Shown piece by piece: positions 16,645 through 25,913 of a stretch of 55,525 bases of DNA; the stretch's first letter is position 1; the number at the start of each line of letters is the position of its first letter. The notes under the pieces are model-generated. The model was not told the origin of the DNA, did no database searches, and worked only from the letters and a program-made list of their open reading frames with translations. Origin of the DNA: Lentilactobacillus raoultii (GTDB lineage: Bacteria; Bacillota; Bacilli; Lactobacillales; Lactobacillaceae); NCBI RefSeq assembly GCF_900411375.1, contig NZ_LS422987.1:1-55525 (forward strand). Direction: 5' to 3'. The position numbers were made by a program, and so were the translations under genes.

Positions 16645-18096
16645 TTATTTAAGTGTTACTGTTACCACGCTCTTGGATGGGACGCGGAGCTGCAATTTAC
16701 CATTCTCCAAAGAAGCGCCCTTAAATGTTGTTTCATGAACCACATCCGGCTCTTCAAACGTATTATGGGCATCCATCCGATCAGCTGTTAAAATAATTGC
16801 TGAATCAATCTTGCTGTACGAATTAGCAGCCGTAAAGTCAATCGTTTTTTCTTCGGTCAAGTCGTAGTTCGCTAACGAAATGGTTAACTGGTCATTCTTT
16901 TGTGAAGCGGTGTAGGTGACATTTTTCGGAAGGTCACCAACGCCTTCAACTAATTCGGCATCCATATGTTTTTGATACATATCAAATACATAGTAGGTCG
17001 GCGTTTTAATCATTTGATCGCCCTTCGTCAAAATCATGGCTTGTAAGACGTTTACCATCTGGGCAATGTTAGCCATGTGAACTCGGTCAGCATGTTGATG
17101 GAAAATGTTTAGTGTGATAGCGGCTACCATCGCATCTCGAATGGTATTTTGTTGCTGAAGAAAGCCTGGATTAGTGCCTTTCGTTACGTTGTACCAAGTC
17201 CCCCATTCGTCAACGATCAAGTCAACTTTGTGATCAGGATCATAGTGATCCATAATCGTCGAATGTTTGGTAATCAGCTCATCCATGTGTTTGGCCCGGG
17301 TCATGGTTGATGTCCACTGATCTTCCGGAAAATCAGTGGCATCGCCCTTATGTTGACCCCACTGACCCGTTGGTAACGTATAATAGTGAAGACTAATGCC
17401 GTCTAAATATTGACCGGCTAACTTCATCACTGTATCTGTCCAATGATAATCATCTTCATTGGGGCCACAAGCCACCTTATAAATCGGGTGATCTTTATCA
17501 TATTGCGGCAAAAATGTCTGATATTGACGATAAACATCCGAATAGTATTCAGGACGCATGTGACCGCCGCCACCCCAGGATTCATTGCCAATCCCAAAAA
17601 ACTTTAATTTCCAAGGATCTTGACGACCATTTTTTTGACGTAATTTGGACATCGGTGATTCACCGGCCATGGTCATATATTCAACCCATTCGGCCATTTC
17701 CTGAACGGTCCCGCTACCAATGTTGGCGTTAATGTATGCATCCGCCCCTAATTGGTGCAACAATTCGAAGTATTCGTGAGTCCCAAAAGAGTTATCTTCA
17801 GTCACATCGCCCCAGTTGGTATTCACAATTTTCTTTCGGGTGTCTTTAGGGCCAATGCCATCCCGCCAGTGGTATGTGTCGGCAAACAATCCGCCGGGCC
17901 ACCGTAGAACTGGCACGTGGATTTTTTTCAGTGCATTCACAACATCACTGCGCATGCCGTTCACATTGGGAATTTTGGAATCTTTACCAACGTAAAGGCT
18001 ACCGTAGATGCCATGGCCTAAATGCTCTGAAAATTGACCGTAAATATATTTGCTGATCGTCGGCCCTTTCTTTTGAGTTAATAGTTCAATTGACAT
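16645..18096 (-). CDS. GH51 alpha-L-arabinofuranosidase, short form
   Basis: 483 residues, cytoplasmic, of the compact bacterial GH51 type. The barrel carries acid/base E172 (GIGNESWG) and nucleophile E297 (VDEWGTW), followed by a beta-sandwich domain ending LRVPSKSVVTVTLK. It splits terminal alpha-L-arabinofuranosides from arabino-oligosaccharides. It is the first gene of the unit with the MFS importer and is divergent from the ArsR-type sensor-regulator gene. The ribosome site AAAGGA is nine bases upstream of the ATG. It differs from the large GH51 enough to expect another linkage preference. Confidence 0.92.
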   Translation of the reverse strand: MSIELLTQKKGPTISKYIYGQFSEHLGHGIYGSLYVGKDSKIPNVNGMRSDVVNALKKIHVPVLRWPGGLFADTYHWRDGIGPKDTRKKIVNTNWGDVTEDNSFGTHEYFELLHQLGADAYINANIGSGTVQEMAEWVEYMTMAGESPMSKLRQKNGRQDPWKLKFFGIGNESWGGGGHMRPEYYSDVYRQYQTFLPQYDKDHPIYKVACGPNEDDYHWTDTVMKLAGQYLDGISLHYYTLPTGQWGQHKGDATDFPEDQWTSTMTRAKHMDELITKHSTIMDHYDPDHKVDLIVDEWGTWYNVTKGTNPGFLQQQNTIRDAMVAAITLNIFHQHADRVHMANIAQMVNVLQAMILTKGDQMIKTPTYYVFDMYQKHMDAELVEGVGDLPKNVTYTASQKNDQLTISLANYDLTEEKTIDFTAANSYSKIDSAIILTADRMDAHNTFEEPDVVHETTFKGASLENGKLQLRVPSKSVVTVTLK

Positions 18097-18442
18097 TGTT
18101 TTAGGTCCTTTCTGCGATTACTTTCAAAAGTAATAATAGTATAAATGTTAATTAGGCGTGTTAAAATCCATCGATGTATCTTTTAACATTATCAATATAG
18201 CGCTTTCATTTAGAAAAGTAAATAGTATTTTTACTAAATATAAGATTAATTTTCGTAAATTATCAATAATATTATTAACTGCCAGTGTTTCGAATGTTTT
18301 TGCGATCCCTCGTTAACATTTTTAATATTAACTTTTTGAACATACCTAATTTTAAAATGCTTATAATAAGTGTTAACAACAATAGACTTTACTAGATGAA
18401 AGCAGTAAGATATTAACTAAAACATTACGAAGGACGGTTATG
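18097..18442. promoter_or_regulatory. Divergent control region between GH51 and its ArsR-type regulator
   Basis: This AT-rich region holds repeated TTAACA/TGTTAA half sites (near 18145, 18165, 18182, 18312, 18330, 18375), including a dyad GTTAACAT...ATATTAAC at about 18313-18333. A weak cre-like core (AGCGCTTTCAT) lies near 18199. The half sites are candidate operators for the divergent regulator. No strong consensus promoter could be fixed. Confidence 0.45.
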
Positions 18443-19345
18443 ATGGATCTCGATATCTCTGATAAATCAATTCCCGTCTTTGCTGCTTTAGACAGTAAAG
18501 TACGGGTGCATATCATTAAATTACTTTCAGAAAAGAAAATGAACGTTTCGGAAATCTCCAAAGCAATTGGTTTAAGCAGCCCTATTACGATCATGCATCT
18601 TAATAAATTGCAAGCTGCCAACATTATCCGAACCGAAAAAAAAGGCAACCAACGCATCTCCAGTCTGCGAGTGGACACCATTAATATCTCTTTTCCCCAA
18701 CAACTCTACATTCCCTATGAAAATTGGGATATTGAATTACCAATTGGCCAATACACTAATTTCGATGTCCAGCCTTCTTGCGGTCTAGCGGGCCAAAACG
18801 GCTTTATTGGTAAAGTCGATAATCCCAGCTACTTTATGGATCCCGAACGATACCGCGCTGGGATGCTTTGGTTCTCTAAGGGGTTTGTTGAATATCAAGT
18901 ACCAAACTATCTAAAAGATAATCAACAGCTGGAAATGGTTGAACTATCCGCAGAGTTAAGCTCCGAATTTCCTTTCTCCAACAATAATTGGCCTTCCGAT
19001 ATCACGGTTAGTCTGGATGGTCATGAAATCGGCACGTGGACCAGCCCTGGTGACTTCTCCGATATTCGGGGCCGCTATACGCCTAAATGGGTCTATAACG
19101 ATATGAATCAGTATGGGATGCTTAAATCTTTTCGGATCTCCAAGCATGGTTCCTACATTGATGGCCAACATGCGGCTGATACTTTAGTCACCGACCTTGA
19201 TCCCAGCAAAAATTCGTGGACACTGCGATTTGAAGTTAAAGACACAGCCAAAAATGTGGGTGGCTGCACGATTTTTGGCAAGAAATTCGGCAACCACGAT
19301 CAAGGCATTAAAGGCTTATTTTATTTTAGTGACATTGAAGATTAG
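18443..19345 (+). CDS. ArsR-type HTH regulator with a large C-terminal sensor domain
   Basis: About 300 residues. The first 80 form a winged helix (DSKVRVHIIKLLSEKKMNVSEISKAIGLSS...HLNKLQAANII). The remaining 220 form a beta-rich domain with many aromatic residues (PSYFMDPERYRAGMLWFSKGFVEYQVPNYL, WTSPGDFSDIRGRYTP), which may bind a sugar. This is three times the size of ordinary ArsR proteins. It is divergent from the short GH51 gene, so it is the probable local regulator of arabino-oligosaccharide use. Two adjacent ATG codons follow GAAGGA; the second gives better spacing. The sensor domain is not one I can name. Confidence 0.7.
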   Translation: MDLDISDKSIPVFAALDSKVRVHIIKLLSEKKMNVSEISKAIGLSSPITIMHLNKLQAANIIRTEKKGNQRISSLRVDTINISFPQQLYIPYENWDIELPIGQYTNFDVQPSCGLAGQNGFIGKVDNPSYFMDPERYRAGMLWFSKGFVEYQVPNYLKDNQQLEMVELSAELSSEFPFSNNNWPSDITVSLDGHEIGTWTSPGDFSDIRGRYTPKWVYNDMNQYGMLKSFRISKHGSYIDGQHAADTLVTDLDPSKNSWTLRFEVKDTAKNVGGCTIFGKKFGNHDQGIKGLFYFSDIED

Positions 19346-19356
19346 ATTGTTAGTCA

Positions 19357-19390
19357 CACCCTTGTTGAAGCAAAAGGCAGGGGTGCTTTT
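19357..19390 (+). terminator. Probable terminator of the regulator gene
   Basis: CACCCTTG and CAGGGGTG pair (one G-U), followed by CTTTTG. It starts 12 bases after the stop codon. Confidence 0.55.
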
Positions 19391-19642
19391 GATTCTCAAA
19401 CTACCTGTTTAGCGAACGGATTTCTTCAGCTTGGTCATCAGTTTTGTTAGTTTACCAATGCTCCGATAATCAGCAGATTGATCAAAAGTCTTGCTATCGT
19501 AAGGTTAACGAAAATCAATAAAAAATCAGCCAAATTGATAACGATTTCAAGTAGCTATTTTAATTAAAACTGATATATAAGAACTAAAAATTGAATTTAA
19601 CAGCCGTTTTAGCTGAGAGAACGGTTACAAAATAAATATTTA

Positions 19643-19710
19643 AAAAATCCTTATTTGTCAACGTTTTCATAAGGATTTTCACTTGCATTTAATTTAAATG
19701 AGTTTAGAAT
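19643..19710 (+). promoter_or_regulatory. Hairpin with cre-like loop and promoter for paralogue B
   Basis: AAAATCCTTAT and ATAAGGATTTT flank a loop holding TGTCAACGTTTTCA (19656-19669), a cre-like site with one mismatch. Just after lies a plausible promoter, TTGCAT (19683-19688) - 16 nt - TAGAAT (19705-19710), about 100 bases before the small conserved gene. The remaining bases from 19391 to 19642 show no gene. Confidence 0.45.
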
Positions 19711-19813
19711 GAAAGTTGTAAATGAGATGAGAAACAAACGACTAACATATCAGTCCTGCTTCTCCTCATCTGTTAGATACCTAGTTTAGTTAAGACATGA
19801 AAGGAAGCACTTT

Positions 19814-20173
19814 ATGATGACAAATACCACTGATTGGAAAGCAGCATTAAACTCAAAAGAAGATTTCAAGAACTTTATTACCGACTACTTCGCAAAGCAC
19901 GAAGAATTAACCGGTAACTACGAAAATACCTCATACTACGAATATTACACGGTTCGTTTGGACAGCAAGGACGGCTTAATCATCACCTTGACCACTGGCA
20001 TCAATACCACTGGTAACACGGGTGTTAGCCCAATTCCGTTCAAGGACGTTGAAAAACTTTCGATTGAACAATTCCGTCAACTGATTCTTAACAAGAAGTT
20101 CGCTGACATGCACACATCACTGGCTGACGTCTTCAAGACCGTTGCCGGTGTGCCGGATGCCGTTAAAGGCTAA
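19814..20173 (+). CDS. Small conserved protein of unknown function, paralogue B
   Basis: 119 residues, soluble, acidic, no cysteines. It is homologous over its whole length to the protein at 9917, with identical runs such as SYYEYYTV and FRQLILNKKF. It has its own promoter, a strong AAGGAAG ribosome site and a strong terminator, so it is expressed as a single gene. Codons look polished (many AAC, TTC, GAC), as in well-expressed genes. The function is unknown; it flanks the arabinosidase cluster opposite to paralogue A. Confidence 0.75.
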   Translation: MMTNTTDWKAALNSKEDFKNFITDYFAKHEELTGNYENTSYYEYYTVRLDSKDGLIITLTTGINTTGNTGVSPIPFKDVEKLSIEQFRQLILNKKFADMHTSLADVFKTVAGVPDAVKG

Positions 20174-20197
20174 AACTAAATCTTAAGAATGATCAAC

Positions 20198-20235
20198 AAA
20201 ACCCGTTTTCAACTAATCGCTGAAAACGGGTTTTT
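20198..20235. terminator. Bidirectional intrinsic terminator
   Basis: AAAACCCGTTTTCA pairs with TGAAAACGGGTTTT over a 9-nt loop, followed by TTTAG, between the convergent paralogue B and aldo/keto reductase genes. Confidence 0.88.
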
Positions 20236-20238
20236 AGT

Positions 20239-21207
20239 TTAACCAATTTTTCGTTCAAATTTCTTAAAACCAAATAGTTTATCAATTCTATCAAAGTAAG
20301 CTGCTGGAATCGTTAAGTCAATCGCTTTTAAATTATTTTTTAATTGAGCCGGCTTACTGGCACCCGTAATCAAACTGCTGATCCGGGGATCACGCAAGGC
20401 CCACGCTAAGGCAAACGTGGCCAAATCAGTGTGTAATTCATCAGCCATTTTAATCAATACTTCTACCTTATCTAAATTATCTGCCGTCAGTAAGGCTTGA
20501 ATTTGGTCCTGATACGTTGCTCGCGAGCCTGCCGGAATCGGTTGACCTTTTCGGTACTTACCGGTTAACAAGCCCTGCGATAATGGTGAAAACGGCACAA
20601 CACCCAAGCCTAATTTTTCACAAACATCCAACAACTCATGTTCAATGTATCGATCAAACATATTGTACTGCGGCTGGACCACCGACATCGGGTGAAGGCC
20701 CAGCCGTTCAATGACCAGTTGGGCTTCCAAAAGTTGAACCGGTCGCCATTCACTGACCCCATAGTACAGGATCTTGCCTTGATCGACCAAATCACTTAAA
20801 GCGGTCAACGTTTCGGCAAGCGGTGTGGTTGGATCAAAACGGTGACAAAAATAAAGATCCAGATAGTCCGTCTGCAAATTAGTTAACGATTGGTCAATTG
20901 ATTCCATAATATGCTTTCTGGATAAGCCACGGTCATTGACGCCTGAACCGGTCGGAAAATAAACCTTGCTGGATAGAACAATTTCTTTTCTGGGAAATTG
21001 TTTCAGGACCTTGCCCAAAAAGCGTTCAGCCGCGCCGCCACTATAAGCATCAGCACAATCAAAGAAGTTGATGCCATTTTCATAAGCTAATTGAATGCTC
21101 GAAGCGGCCAATGCTTGTTTATCCGCATTACTGACATCGGTCATCCAACTGCCAAGGGCTAATTCACTGACTCGCAGTCCCTGCTTGCCAAGTTGTCGGT
21201 ATTTCAT
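20239..21207 (-). CDS. Aldo/keto reductase
   Basis: 322 residues, NADPH-dependent AKR barrel. The catalytic tetrad is visible: Asp in FFDCADAYSGG with the Tyr four residues on, Lys in VLSSKVY, and His in YFCHRFDP. The C-terminal SLITGASKPAQLKNN is the cofactor loop. It resembles the potassium-channel beta-subunit / glyceraldehyde-phosphate reductase branch. The start at 21207 follows AGGAG by nine bases. It is a single gene; the substrate is unknown. Confidence 0.88.
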   Translation of the reverse strand: MKYRQLGKQGLRVSELALGSWMTDVSNADKQALAASSIQLAYENGINFFDCADAYSGGAAERFLGKVLKQFPRKEIVLSSKVYFPTGSGVNDRGLSRKHIMESIDQSLTNLQTDYLDLYFCHRFDPTTPLAETLTALSDLVDQGKILYYGVSEWRPVQLLEAQLVIERLGLHPMSVVQPQYNMFDRYIEHELLDVCEKLGLGVVPFSPLSQGLLTGKYRKGQPIPAGSRATYQDQIQALLTADNLDKVEVLIKMADELHTDLATFALAWALRDPRISSLITGASKPAQLKNNLKAIDLTIPAAYFDRIDKLFGFKKFERKIG

Positions 21208-21312
21208 TATCAAGATCTCCTAAGTGTTTAATTATTTGATATTACAACACTTAGTTTAGATCTTCGAGTTAACTCGAGGTCAAGTCTTTATTTTTTAATT
21301 ACCCAATCAATC

Positions 21313-21510
21313 TCACCATGGATATTTTTCAAAGTCAAAAATCCCCAAGCTCCCTAAAATGAGGCCAATGCCTAAGCCAGGAATCACACTTTCTGCTTGA
21401 TACCCAAAGATTAGGCCCAAGCCAGCCCCAAACGCAATCCCGGCTAAGCCACCTTTAAAGCGAAAATTGCCATTCTCATCCCTGGTTGGATCTTTTTTAG
21501 ATGGTTTCAT
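21313..21510 (-). CDS. Small glycine-rich two-TM membrane protein
   Basis: 65 residues. A charged N-terminus (MKPSKKDPTRDENG) is followed by a hydrophobic glycine-zipper stretch (GGLAGIAFGAGLGLIFG and IPGLGIGLILGSLGIF) that would make a helical hairpin in the membrane, and a short tail DFEKYPW. The start is the ATG behind AAAGGGTGA. It is downstream of the kup gene in the same direction. Its function is unknown. Confidence 0.6.
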   Translation of the reverse strand: MKPSKKDPTRDENGNFRFKGGLAGIAFGAGLGLIFGYQAESVIPGLGIGLILGSLGIFDFEKYPW

Positions 21511-21580
21511 TAAAATCACCCTTTCATTTAAAAATTGATAACTTAATTTGCTGTGTTAAGTCAATATACTAATGATTCTT

Positions 21581-23608
21581 CTAATGCTTATTTTTGACAG
21601 CATGATAAATTTTCCGCTGGACTAAATATTGGTCCTTCTCCTGCACAATAAACAATGGTGAGCTTTCCTCCACCACGTTACTGAATTCCAGGCCATACCA
21701 AGAAGTTGGCGAAGCGGTAATGTTTTGTAGATAAATCCGTCCACCAATCAACCGTTTATCCAGCGCACTTAATTGGTCGTTGGCAACCAAGTCGGCCGGT
21801 TGTTCGTTGATAATCACGAATTTGAAGTCGCCAACTTTTCGGTGTCGCTGCGTTGAATATTTCGGGACCTGTGGATCCAAGACTCCTTGTTCAACCAAAT
21901 GATCAACAATTTGGTGCAGATAGACACTAACCGACTGGGACTTGCGAAAGCCTAAATACAGCTGAATGTTAACAATGTTGGTGGTGCCTAACATATCGAC
22001 CGTATAGTTGCTTTCATACGGGACGTTGGTTTCATTAACCGTCACAAACCAGTAGACTTTAGCCCGTTTAGGTTCCTGATCCAAGATGGAATACATGGTA
22101 CTGCGTTTGATCTGATAATCGCCCTTGATCTTAGTCATGAAGACTAAATTAGTCGTAAACATCGGCACACTTTCATCCTGGCTGAGTTCCTGAAGCTGAT
22201 CACGGTAATCCAACAGCGAGACATATTCACTTTCTCGTTCATAATGTTCACGTCGTTTATTGCCGAAGTACCAAACCCACATGACGTAAAGAATTGCCAA
22301 CATAATGGCCAAAGTAACGTAACCACCATGAATGAACTTGACCAAACTGGCAATTAAGAAGATTGCTTCAATGGTGCCAAAGAATAATGCCACCATCAAC
22401 GCCAAGCCCGGCCGAATTTTATTCTTCAAAAATTCGTATAACAAGACCGTCGTCATCAGCATCGTGATGGTAATGGCCAATCCATAAGCCGCTTCCATTT
22501 TCTGCGAATTGCCAAAATACCAAACCACACTCAACGTCACAATGCATAAAATCCAATTAACATTTGAAATATAAATTTGATTTTTAACATTGCTGGGATG
22601 CTTAACGATTAAGCGTGGCAAAAATTTTAACCCAATCGCCTCATCGACCAACGTATAGGATCCGGTAATCAGTGCTTGTGAGGCAATAATGGCCGCCAGA
22701 GTCGCGATCACAATGCCCAGCAAGCGCCAATGTCCCGGCAGCATTTCATAAAATGGATTTAAATCGGTCAAGTCACGGTAGGCTGCGTCATGCGCATGAT
22801 TAATCACCCACGCACCCTGTCCCAAATAATTTAGAAATAGTGCCGCATAAACCAGTGGCCAAGTCGCGTAGATATTTTTCTTACCAACATGCCCCATGTC
22901 TGAATAGAGCGCCTCCGCACCGGTAGTCGCCAGAAAGATACTGCCCAAAATGAAAATGCCGACCTTATTGGCTGGACTAAACAAAATTTCAATGGCATAA
23001 ACTGGTGACAGGGCCTTTAAAATGGTGGGATACGCTATCAGATTAACGACGCCGAAAACGGCTAAAAAGCCAAACCACAAAACCATCACTGGTCCAAATG
23101 ATTGGCCAATCATACCGGTACCAAATCGCTGAATCACAAACAGCAACAATAAAACCACGGTGGTCACCAATAACACATCATGTTGGGAACTACTGAACGT
23201 GATCGGCCCCAAGTGCTGCGACTTTAATCCTTCAATCGCTGACGTCACGGTCACTGCCGGCGTCAATGTCCCATCGGCTAAAATCGCCGCCCCACCGATC
23301 AGTGCCGGAAAAATCAACCATTTGGCATTTTTACGAACCAGTGCATAAAGTGCAAAAATCCCACCTTCATGGTTGTTATCAGCCCGCATGGCAATGACGA
23401 CATACTTTAAGGTGGTAATAATCATCAATGTCCAAAAGATAAGCGAAATCGACCCCACAACGTAATCCGGTGAGATATTTCCCATTTTACCAGCATCCCC
23501 AATTAAGGCGTTCATCACATACAACGGGGATGTCCCAATATCACCATACACAATTCCTAAAGTCACCAGCATCCCGGCCAGCGAGACGCGTTCCAGCTGC
23601 TTATTCAT
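21581..23608 (-). CDS. kup: Kup-family potassium uptake protein
   Basis: 675 residues. The N-terminal signature [14 protein letters not shown] and about 12 membrane helices are followed by a soluble C-terminal domain of about 200 residues, the standard build of KUP/HAK/KT K+:H+ symporters. [15 protein letters not shown] is also typical. The ATG at 23608 follows GGAGG; the 24 extra codons upstream contain no family sequence. It takes up potassium at low external levels. It stands alone. Confidence 0.93.
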   Translation of the reverse strand: MNKQLERVSLAGMLVTLGIVYGDIGTSPLYVMNALIGDAGKMGNISPDYVVGSISLIFWTLMIITTLKYVVIAMRADNNHEGGIFALYALVRKNAKWLIFPALIGGAAILADGTLTPAVTVTSAIEGLKSQHLGPITFSSSQHDVLLVTTVVLLLLFVIQRFGTGMIGQSFGPVMVLWFGFLAVFGVVNLIAYPTILKALSPVYAIEILFSPANKVGIFILGSIFLATTGAEALYSDMGHVGKKNIYATWPLVYAALFLNYLGQGAWVINHAHDAAYRDLTDLNPFYEMLPGHWRLLGIVIATLAAIIASQALITGSYTLVDEAIGLKFLPRLIVKHPSNVKNQIYISNVNWILCIVTLSVVWYFGNSQKMEAAYGLAITITMLMTTVLLYEFLKNKIRPGLALMVALFFGTIEAIFLIASLVKFIHGGYVTLAIMLAILYVMWVWYFGNKRREHYERESEYVSLLDYRDQLQELSQDESVPMFTTNLVFMTKIKGDYQIKRSTMYSILDQEPKRAKVYWFVTVNETNVPYESNYTVDMLGTTNIVNIQLYLGFRKSQSVSVYLHQIVDHLVEQGVLDPQVPKYSTQRHRKVGDFKFVIINEQPADLVANDQLSALDKRLIGGRIYLQNITASPTSWYGLEFSNVVEESSPLFIVQEKDQYLVQRKIYHAVKNKH

Positions 23609-23754
23609 TATAAGTGGCCTCCAACATTTCCATAGTTTGATATCTTGATGAATGTTAGGCCAAACGAGCCAATAAAGCAACCCGGTTAACTAAAATGGCC
23701 TATTAAAATTTGACAATAACGATCGTACCAACATTTTCAGGCAAAATCAGTTTT

Positions 23755-25230
23755 TTAATGGATAACTTTTCTATTAGGATCCAACCAGTTAATTACCATT
23801 ACGCTGACTAAAATGATGACCACACAGATAAAGACGGCGTGCAGCGCTGCTAAAATAATTGGATTAATCAACGCCTGGTCCGCAAGATGATGCGCATGGT
23901 TGGAACTAACAACGCTGTTGACCTGTGAGAAACTGATGCCACTGTGAAGGTTCAACCGAATAACGAGATTCAGAATCGCCCCGTACACGCCGGACATCAC
24001 GGTCTGGCCCAGTGACCGACCCAGCGTCAAAATTGACGTGGCTGAACCAACCATGGTTGATGGCACCAAGTGTTGACTCAACACCGTATTCATGCTGATC
24101 ACAATGCCCATGCCGGTCCCGTTAACCATTGCTATCACATAGAATCCCCAAACCGGAAACGTTTTGCCGGCAAAGATCAGGGTTACATATCCCAGTAGCA
24201 TCACCACAATCAAACTGATCGCAATTGCTTTTGGCACAAATTTAGCAATTAGCGTGCCGACTGTAAATGACGCAATCAGCCACATAATCGAACTCGATGT
24301 CACAACCAGCCCCGCCGTGGTCGCCGAAACACCATAGAGTGACTGCAGCCAAATCGGGAAATAAACCTGATAGCCAATCAAAACGCCACTTAAAATAGTG
24401 GCAGTGACAATTTGAATGCTAAAAGTAGCTGAATGAAACATTTTGGGTGACAAAAGTGGATTTTCAAACCGGCGTTCCTGCCTGATGAGAAGACCCAGAC
24501 TGACTAATGCAATCAGCAATAGTCCAAATGCCCAAGCCGGTTGACTGTCCAAAACTTGAATGGCTAATAACAGACCAACTAAGCAAACCGCCAGCCAAGT
24601 GATCCCCCACCAGTCAATCGTTAACTTCTTGGTTAGAGAAACGTGCTCATGGTAGCCGAACCAAACCAGTAGCATGACAATCACGCCCAACGGCACGTTA
24701 ACAAAGAAGACCCAGTGCCAGGAAAGCTGGTCAACTAGAAAGCCACCGATCAGCGGGCCAACCAATGCGGACAGGCCCCAGGCAGTATTGTTAAAAGCCA
24801 GGACGTTAGCCCGTTGTTGAAAACTAAAATTATCCGCGATAATGGTAAAAGTTAACGGCATGACGGCTCCGGCGCCGATTCCCTGAAGTGCTCGAGAAAC
24901 AATTAGCAGCAAAATTGATGGCGACAATCCGCTGAAGAGTGAGCCCAGGGTAAAAATAAGAACCCCCCATTGAAACAGATTTCGCCGACCCATTGTATCG
25001 GCCAATTTACCATAAATTGGCGTGGTAATCGCGGTTGTTAGTAAATAGGCACTCATAATCCAGCTCTGGAAAGCCAAACCGTGCAGCTCACTGATAATCG
25101 CGGGTAATGCCGTCGTGACAATGGTGACCTCCACTGACGTCATAAACGTTGCAATGAAAACGGCCGTCATAATCAGCCAGCGTTTGTTGTGAATCGGTTG
25201 CTTTACCGAATGATTTGTTTGATGATTCAT
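23755..25230 (-). CDS. MFS multidrug efflux transporter, DHA2 (EmrB/QacA) family
   Basis: 491 residues with about 14 membrane helices. Motif A is YGKLADTMGRRN and motif C lies in the fifth helix (GPLIGGFLVDQLSWHWVFFVNVPLG), as in drug:H+ antiporters of the 14-helix class. It starts after GAAAGAAG; the exact start (25230 or 25251) is uncertain. It is divergent from a GNAT acetyltransferase gene. Probably it exports toxic compounds; the substrate is unknown. Confidence 0.88.
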   Translation of the reverse strand: MNHQTNHSVKQPIHNKRWLIMTAVFIATFMTSVEVTIVTTALPAIISELHGLAFQSWIMSAYLLTTAITTPIYGKLADTMGRRNLFQWGVLIFTLGSLFSGLSPSILLLIVSRALQGIGAGAVMPLTFTIIADNFSFQQRANVLAFNNTAWGLSALVGPLIGGFLVDQLSWHWVFFVNVPLGVIVMLLVWFGYHEHVSLTKKLTIDWWGITWLAVCLVGLLLAIQVLDSQPAWAFGLLLIALVSLGLLIRQERRFENPLLSPKMFHSATFSIQIVTATILSGVLIGYQVYFPIWLQSLYGVSATTAGLVVTSSSIMWLIASFTVGTLIAKFVPKAIAISLIVVMLLGYVTLIFAGKTFPVWGFYVIAMVNGTGMGIVISMNTVLSQHLVPSTMVGSATSILTLGRSLGQTVMSGVYGAILNLVIRLNLHSGISFSQVNSVVSSNHAHHLADQALINPIILAALHAVFICVVIILVSVMVINWLDPNRKVIH

Positions 25231-25327
25231 GATGTCGCTTCTTTCTCTCAAAATAGTCTACGTAGAAAATTTTAACATTCTTCGTTAAAATGAAAATACG
25301 AAACTAATCAGAACGGGAGAAGAATTA

Positions 25328-25822
25328 ATGAACTTTACCTATCAACACGCCCAATTGCAGGATTTAAATGACATCATGCGCATTGAACACAGCGGTTTTT
25401 CAACTGCTGAGGCCGCAACAACTGACGCGATGCATGATCGCATTAAATTTTATCCGGATACGTTTATCGTTGCCAAGAATCATCACGCCCAAGTGGTTGG
25501 CTACATCGTTGGCCCATCATTTAGTCAGCGCTATCTAACCGACGAGCTTTACGAGAAGGCCACACCTAACGATCCTCACGACCCTTACCAAACCGTTCTC
25601 AGCTTGGTTGTCGCGCCACATTATCAGCACCGTGGCATTGCCGGTCAACTCTTACTCGAATTAGCCAAAATTGCCCATCGTCAAGATCGCCGGGCCATCA
25701 GCTTAACTTGTTTAAAGAAACTAATCCCTTTCTATGAACGCCACGGCTACCAAAACGAGGGCGTCGCGGCATCGAATCACGCGGCTGAAACTTGGTACAA
25801 CATGGTTCTTACCCTAAAATAA
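25328..25822 (+). CDS. GNAT-family N-acetyltransferase
   Basis: 164 residues with the GNAT fold. The acetyl-CoA loop QHRGIAGQLLLELAK (Q/R-x-x-G-x-A type) is at about 98-112, preceded by VLSLVVAPHY and followed by ISLTCLKKLIPFYERHGY, which is typical of the arylalkylamine/spermidine-like branch. The ribosome site is GGGAGAAG. The substrate is unknown. It ends before a hairpin. Confidence 0.85.
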   Translation: MNFTYQHAQLQDLNDIMRIEHSGFSTAEAATTDAMHDRIKFYPDTFIVAKNHHAQVVGYIVGPSFSQRYLTDELYEKATPNDPHDPYQTVLSLVVAPHYQHRGIAGQLLLELAKIAHRQDRRAISLTCLKKLIPFYERHGYQNEGVAASNHAAETWYNMVLTLK

Positions 25823-25833
25823 GCAGTCCAAAA

Positions 25834-25879
25834 ATTAATGAGGCGCTTAAGACAATGACTGTCCCAACGCCTCATTAAT
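25834..25879. terminator. Probable terminator between convergent genes
   Basis: ATTAATGAGGCG and CGCCTCATTAAT pair perfectly around a 22-nt loop. The flanking T-run is poor, so its strength is uncertain. Confidence 0.55.
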
Positions 25880-25913
25880 TAATCACCGGCTTTTTACAAT
25901 GATTGTTAGTGGG

